DNA from: Azotimanducus sp963663145
GTDB taxonomy: Bacteria > Pseudomonadota > Gammaproteobacteria > Pseudomonadales > Azotimanducaceae
Assembly: GCA_963663145.1 (NCBI GenBank)
Contig: OY760134.1
Span: 1,984,001 to 2,048,000 of the forward strand
Direction: 5' to 3'
DNA: 64,000 bases
Part shown: in pieces, positions 63,138 to 64,000 of the stretch
How the letters are laid out: each line of letters begins with the position of its first letter
Numbering within the stretch: position 1 is the stretch's first letter
The notes under the pieces: model-generated
Databases searched by the model: none
What the model saw: only the letters and a program-made list of their open reading frames with translations
Told to the model about the DNA's origin: nothing
Made by a program: the position numbers and the translations under genes

Positions 63138-64000
63138 TCAGACTTGCGATTCATGCGCGTGCAGCGCATCGTATTCGAATAGACCCGACCAAGGATCACG
63201 TGGTTGCATGAGTTTGAGGGCCAGATTTCTGAATCCGGCCGACACCCCACGCATATGAAAGAGGCGGCCATTTCTTCGCGAACCCCGTTGGACTCGCGCG
63301 GTGCGATTGCGGCGCAGGTTTGCATAGATGACCAGTTCCGCCGCGATCTGACTCGCACTCTCGGCGCGATCTAGACAGCGCGCCAAGACCGCTCCGTCCT
63401 CTATGGCCATGGCCGCACCTTGCGCCATGAAGGGGAGTGTCGGGTGACAGGCATCTCCAAGCAGGGTGACAGGTCCCCTACCCCAACGAGGCATGGGCAT
63501 TCGATCGAAGAGCGCCCACTTGTAGAGACTGTCTCGTTCAGCGCTGTCGATGAGCGTCTGTATATCCTCATGCCAGCCTTGGAAGGCTTGTTTGAGTTCT
63601 TCGTGGCTGCCGCGCTCGTTCCATGACTCGACTTCCCATCCACGCTTCTCGACCACGCACACGCAATTGACCATTTCCCCACCGCGCACGAAATAATGCA
63701 CAAAATGACTTCCGGGACCCCACCAAGCCGTCGCCACAGGCCTGACCATCCCGTCTGGAAGCCGTGAAGCAGGCACTAACGCCCGCCAGGCCACATTGCC
63801 AGTGAAGCGAGGCGATTCGGCCCCAAACAGTGATTCGCGCACTACAGAGCGTATGCCGTCCGCGCCGATCAACAGATCAGCCACCTCAGATGTTTCGCGA
63901 CCGCATTGAAGGGAGAAGACGCGTACCCCATGACCGTGTTCGGCAAACCCAGTGACCCTTGCATCCGTCACGAGCTCAATTGATTCCTGCATGTTGGCAA
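63138..64000 (-). CDS. FAD-dependent monooxygenase, salicylate hydroxylase-like (N-terminus outside window)
   Basis: This is an aromatic-ring FAD hydroxylase. Visible features are the DG motif in LLIGADGIRSVVRESL and the second FAD motif GPVTLLGDACHPTLPFMAQGAAMAIEDG. The open frame runs past base 64000, so the N-terminal GxGxxG dinucleotide-binding site lies beyond the window. It would hydroxylate aromatic acids using NAD(P)H. It shares its strand with the TetR gene. Confidence 0.85.
   Translation of the reverse strand, partial: ANMQESIELVTDARVTGFAEHGHGVRVFSLQCGRETSEVADLLIGADGIRSVVRESLFGAESPRFTGNVAWRALVPASRLPDGMVRPVATAWWGPGSHFVHYFVRGGEMVNCVCVVEKRGWEVESWNERGSHEELKQAFQGWHEDIQTLIDSAERDSLYKWALFDRMPMPRWGRGPVTLLGDACHPTLPFMAQGAAMAIEDGAVLARCLDRAESASQIAAELVIYANLRRNRTARVQRGSRRNGRLFHMRGVSAGFRNLALKLMQPRDPWSGLFEYDALHAHESQV

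Noticed and set aside
1..64000. CRISPR arrays, tRNA and rRNA genes
   Set aside because: No regularly spaced repeats, cloverleaf sequences or rRNA-like blocks were recognised by eye; a dedicated tRNA scan could still find one.

Overview
The window is 64 kb from a gammaproteobacterial chromosome, probably an uncultured marine or host-associated lineage. The evidence is gene content and order: holD-like/rimI, msrQ/msrP, pssA beside ilvBNC, LON-domain gene/proA/nadD/rsfS/mrdA/rodA/mltB, cysB, lon, fur and two very large TonB-dependent receptors. No rRNA, tRNA, CRISPR array or prophage core was seen.

Layout. At 0.1-0.5 kb lies a broken Phd/VapC toxin-antitoxin remnant. From 0.56 to 20.2 kb runs a dense, almost entirely minus-strand housekeeping block with many 1-8 base start/stop overlaps: RimI and a psi-like polymerase III subunit, a two-part Na+/solute symporter, the MsrPQ periplasmic methionine sulfoxide repair pair, PssA, branched-chain amino acid synthesis (IlvB, IlvN, IlvC), a pair of hotdog dehydratases, the cell-elongation set (MltB, RodA, PBP2), RsfS, NadD, ProA, CysB and a 5'-nucleotidase. 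At 20.4-22.4 kb is a VWA / J-domain / TerB-like / small membrane protein group, followed by a TonB receptor.

At 25.1-26.2 kb is the most unusual gene. It encodes a redoxin whose catalytic first cysteine codon is an in-frame UGA with a SECIS-like hairpin immediately downstream, so it is a candidate selenoprotein. From 26.3 to 33.2 kb come an MFS symporter, then a DUF35/thiolase/Rieske oxygenase/GST catabolic operon on the plus strand, then a dimeric dUTPase and MetY on the minus strand.

From 33.4 to 55.4 kb the sequence is accessory and decaying. It holds an amidohydrolase with three lesions, an intact AbrB-PIN toxin-antitoxin pair, Lon with a heat-shock-like promoter and a clear terminator, a broken FG-GAP/ASPIC gene, orphan HicB-like and HTH genes, an IS5 remnant fused in frame to a secreted protein, a frameshifted S9 peptidase beside a second TonB receptor, and an AAA ATPase. 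It ends in a toxin-antitoxin cluster in which a VapC gene and a RES toxin gene each occur as one full-length and one degraded copy, with an AbiEii-like gene among them. Housekeeping genes resume at 55.5 kb (DUF2235 hydrolase, Fur, pyruvate kinase). The window closes with a minus-strand set for glycoside and aromatic metabolism: aldo/keto reductase, GH3 glycosidase, TetR regulator, and an FAD monooxygenase cut by the window end.

How it works together. The lesions fall almost entirely in accessory genes while the long core operons are intact, which argues for real decay rather than random base-calling errors. The abundance of toxin-antitoxin remnants, one IS fragment and duplicated modules is typical of a genome under relaxed selection.
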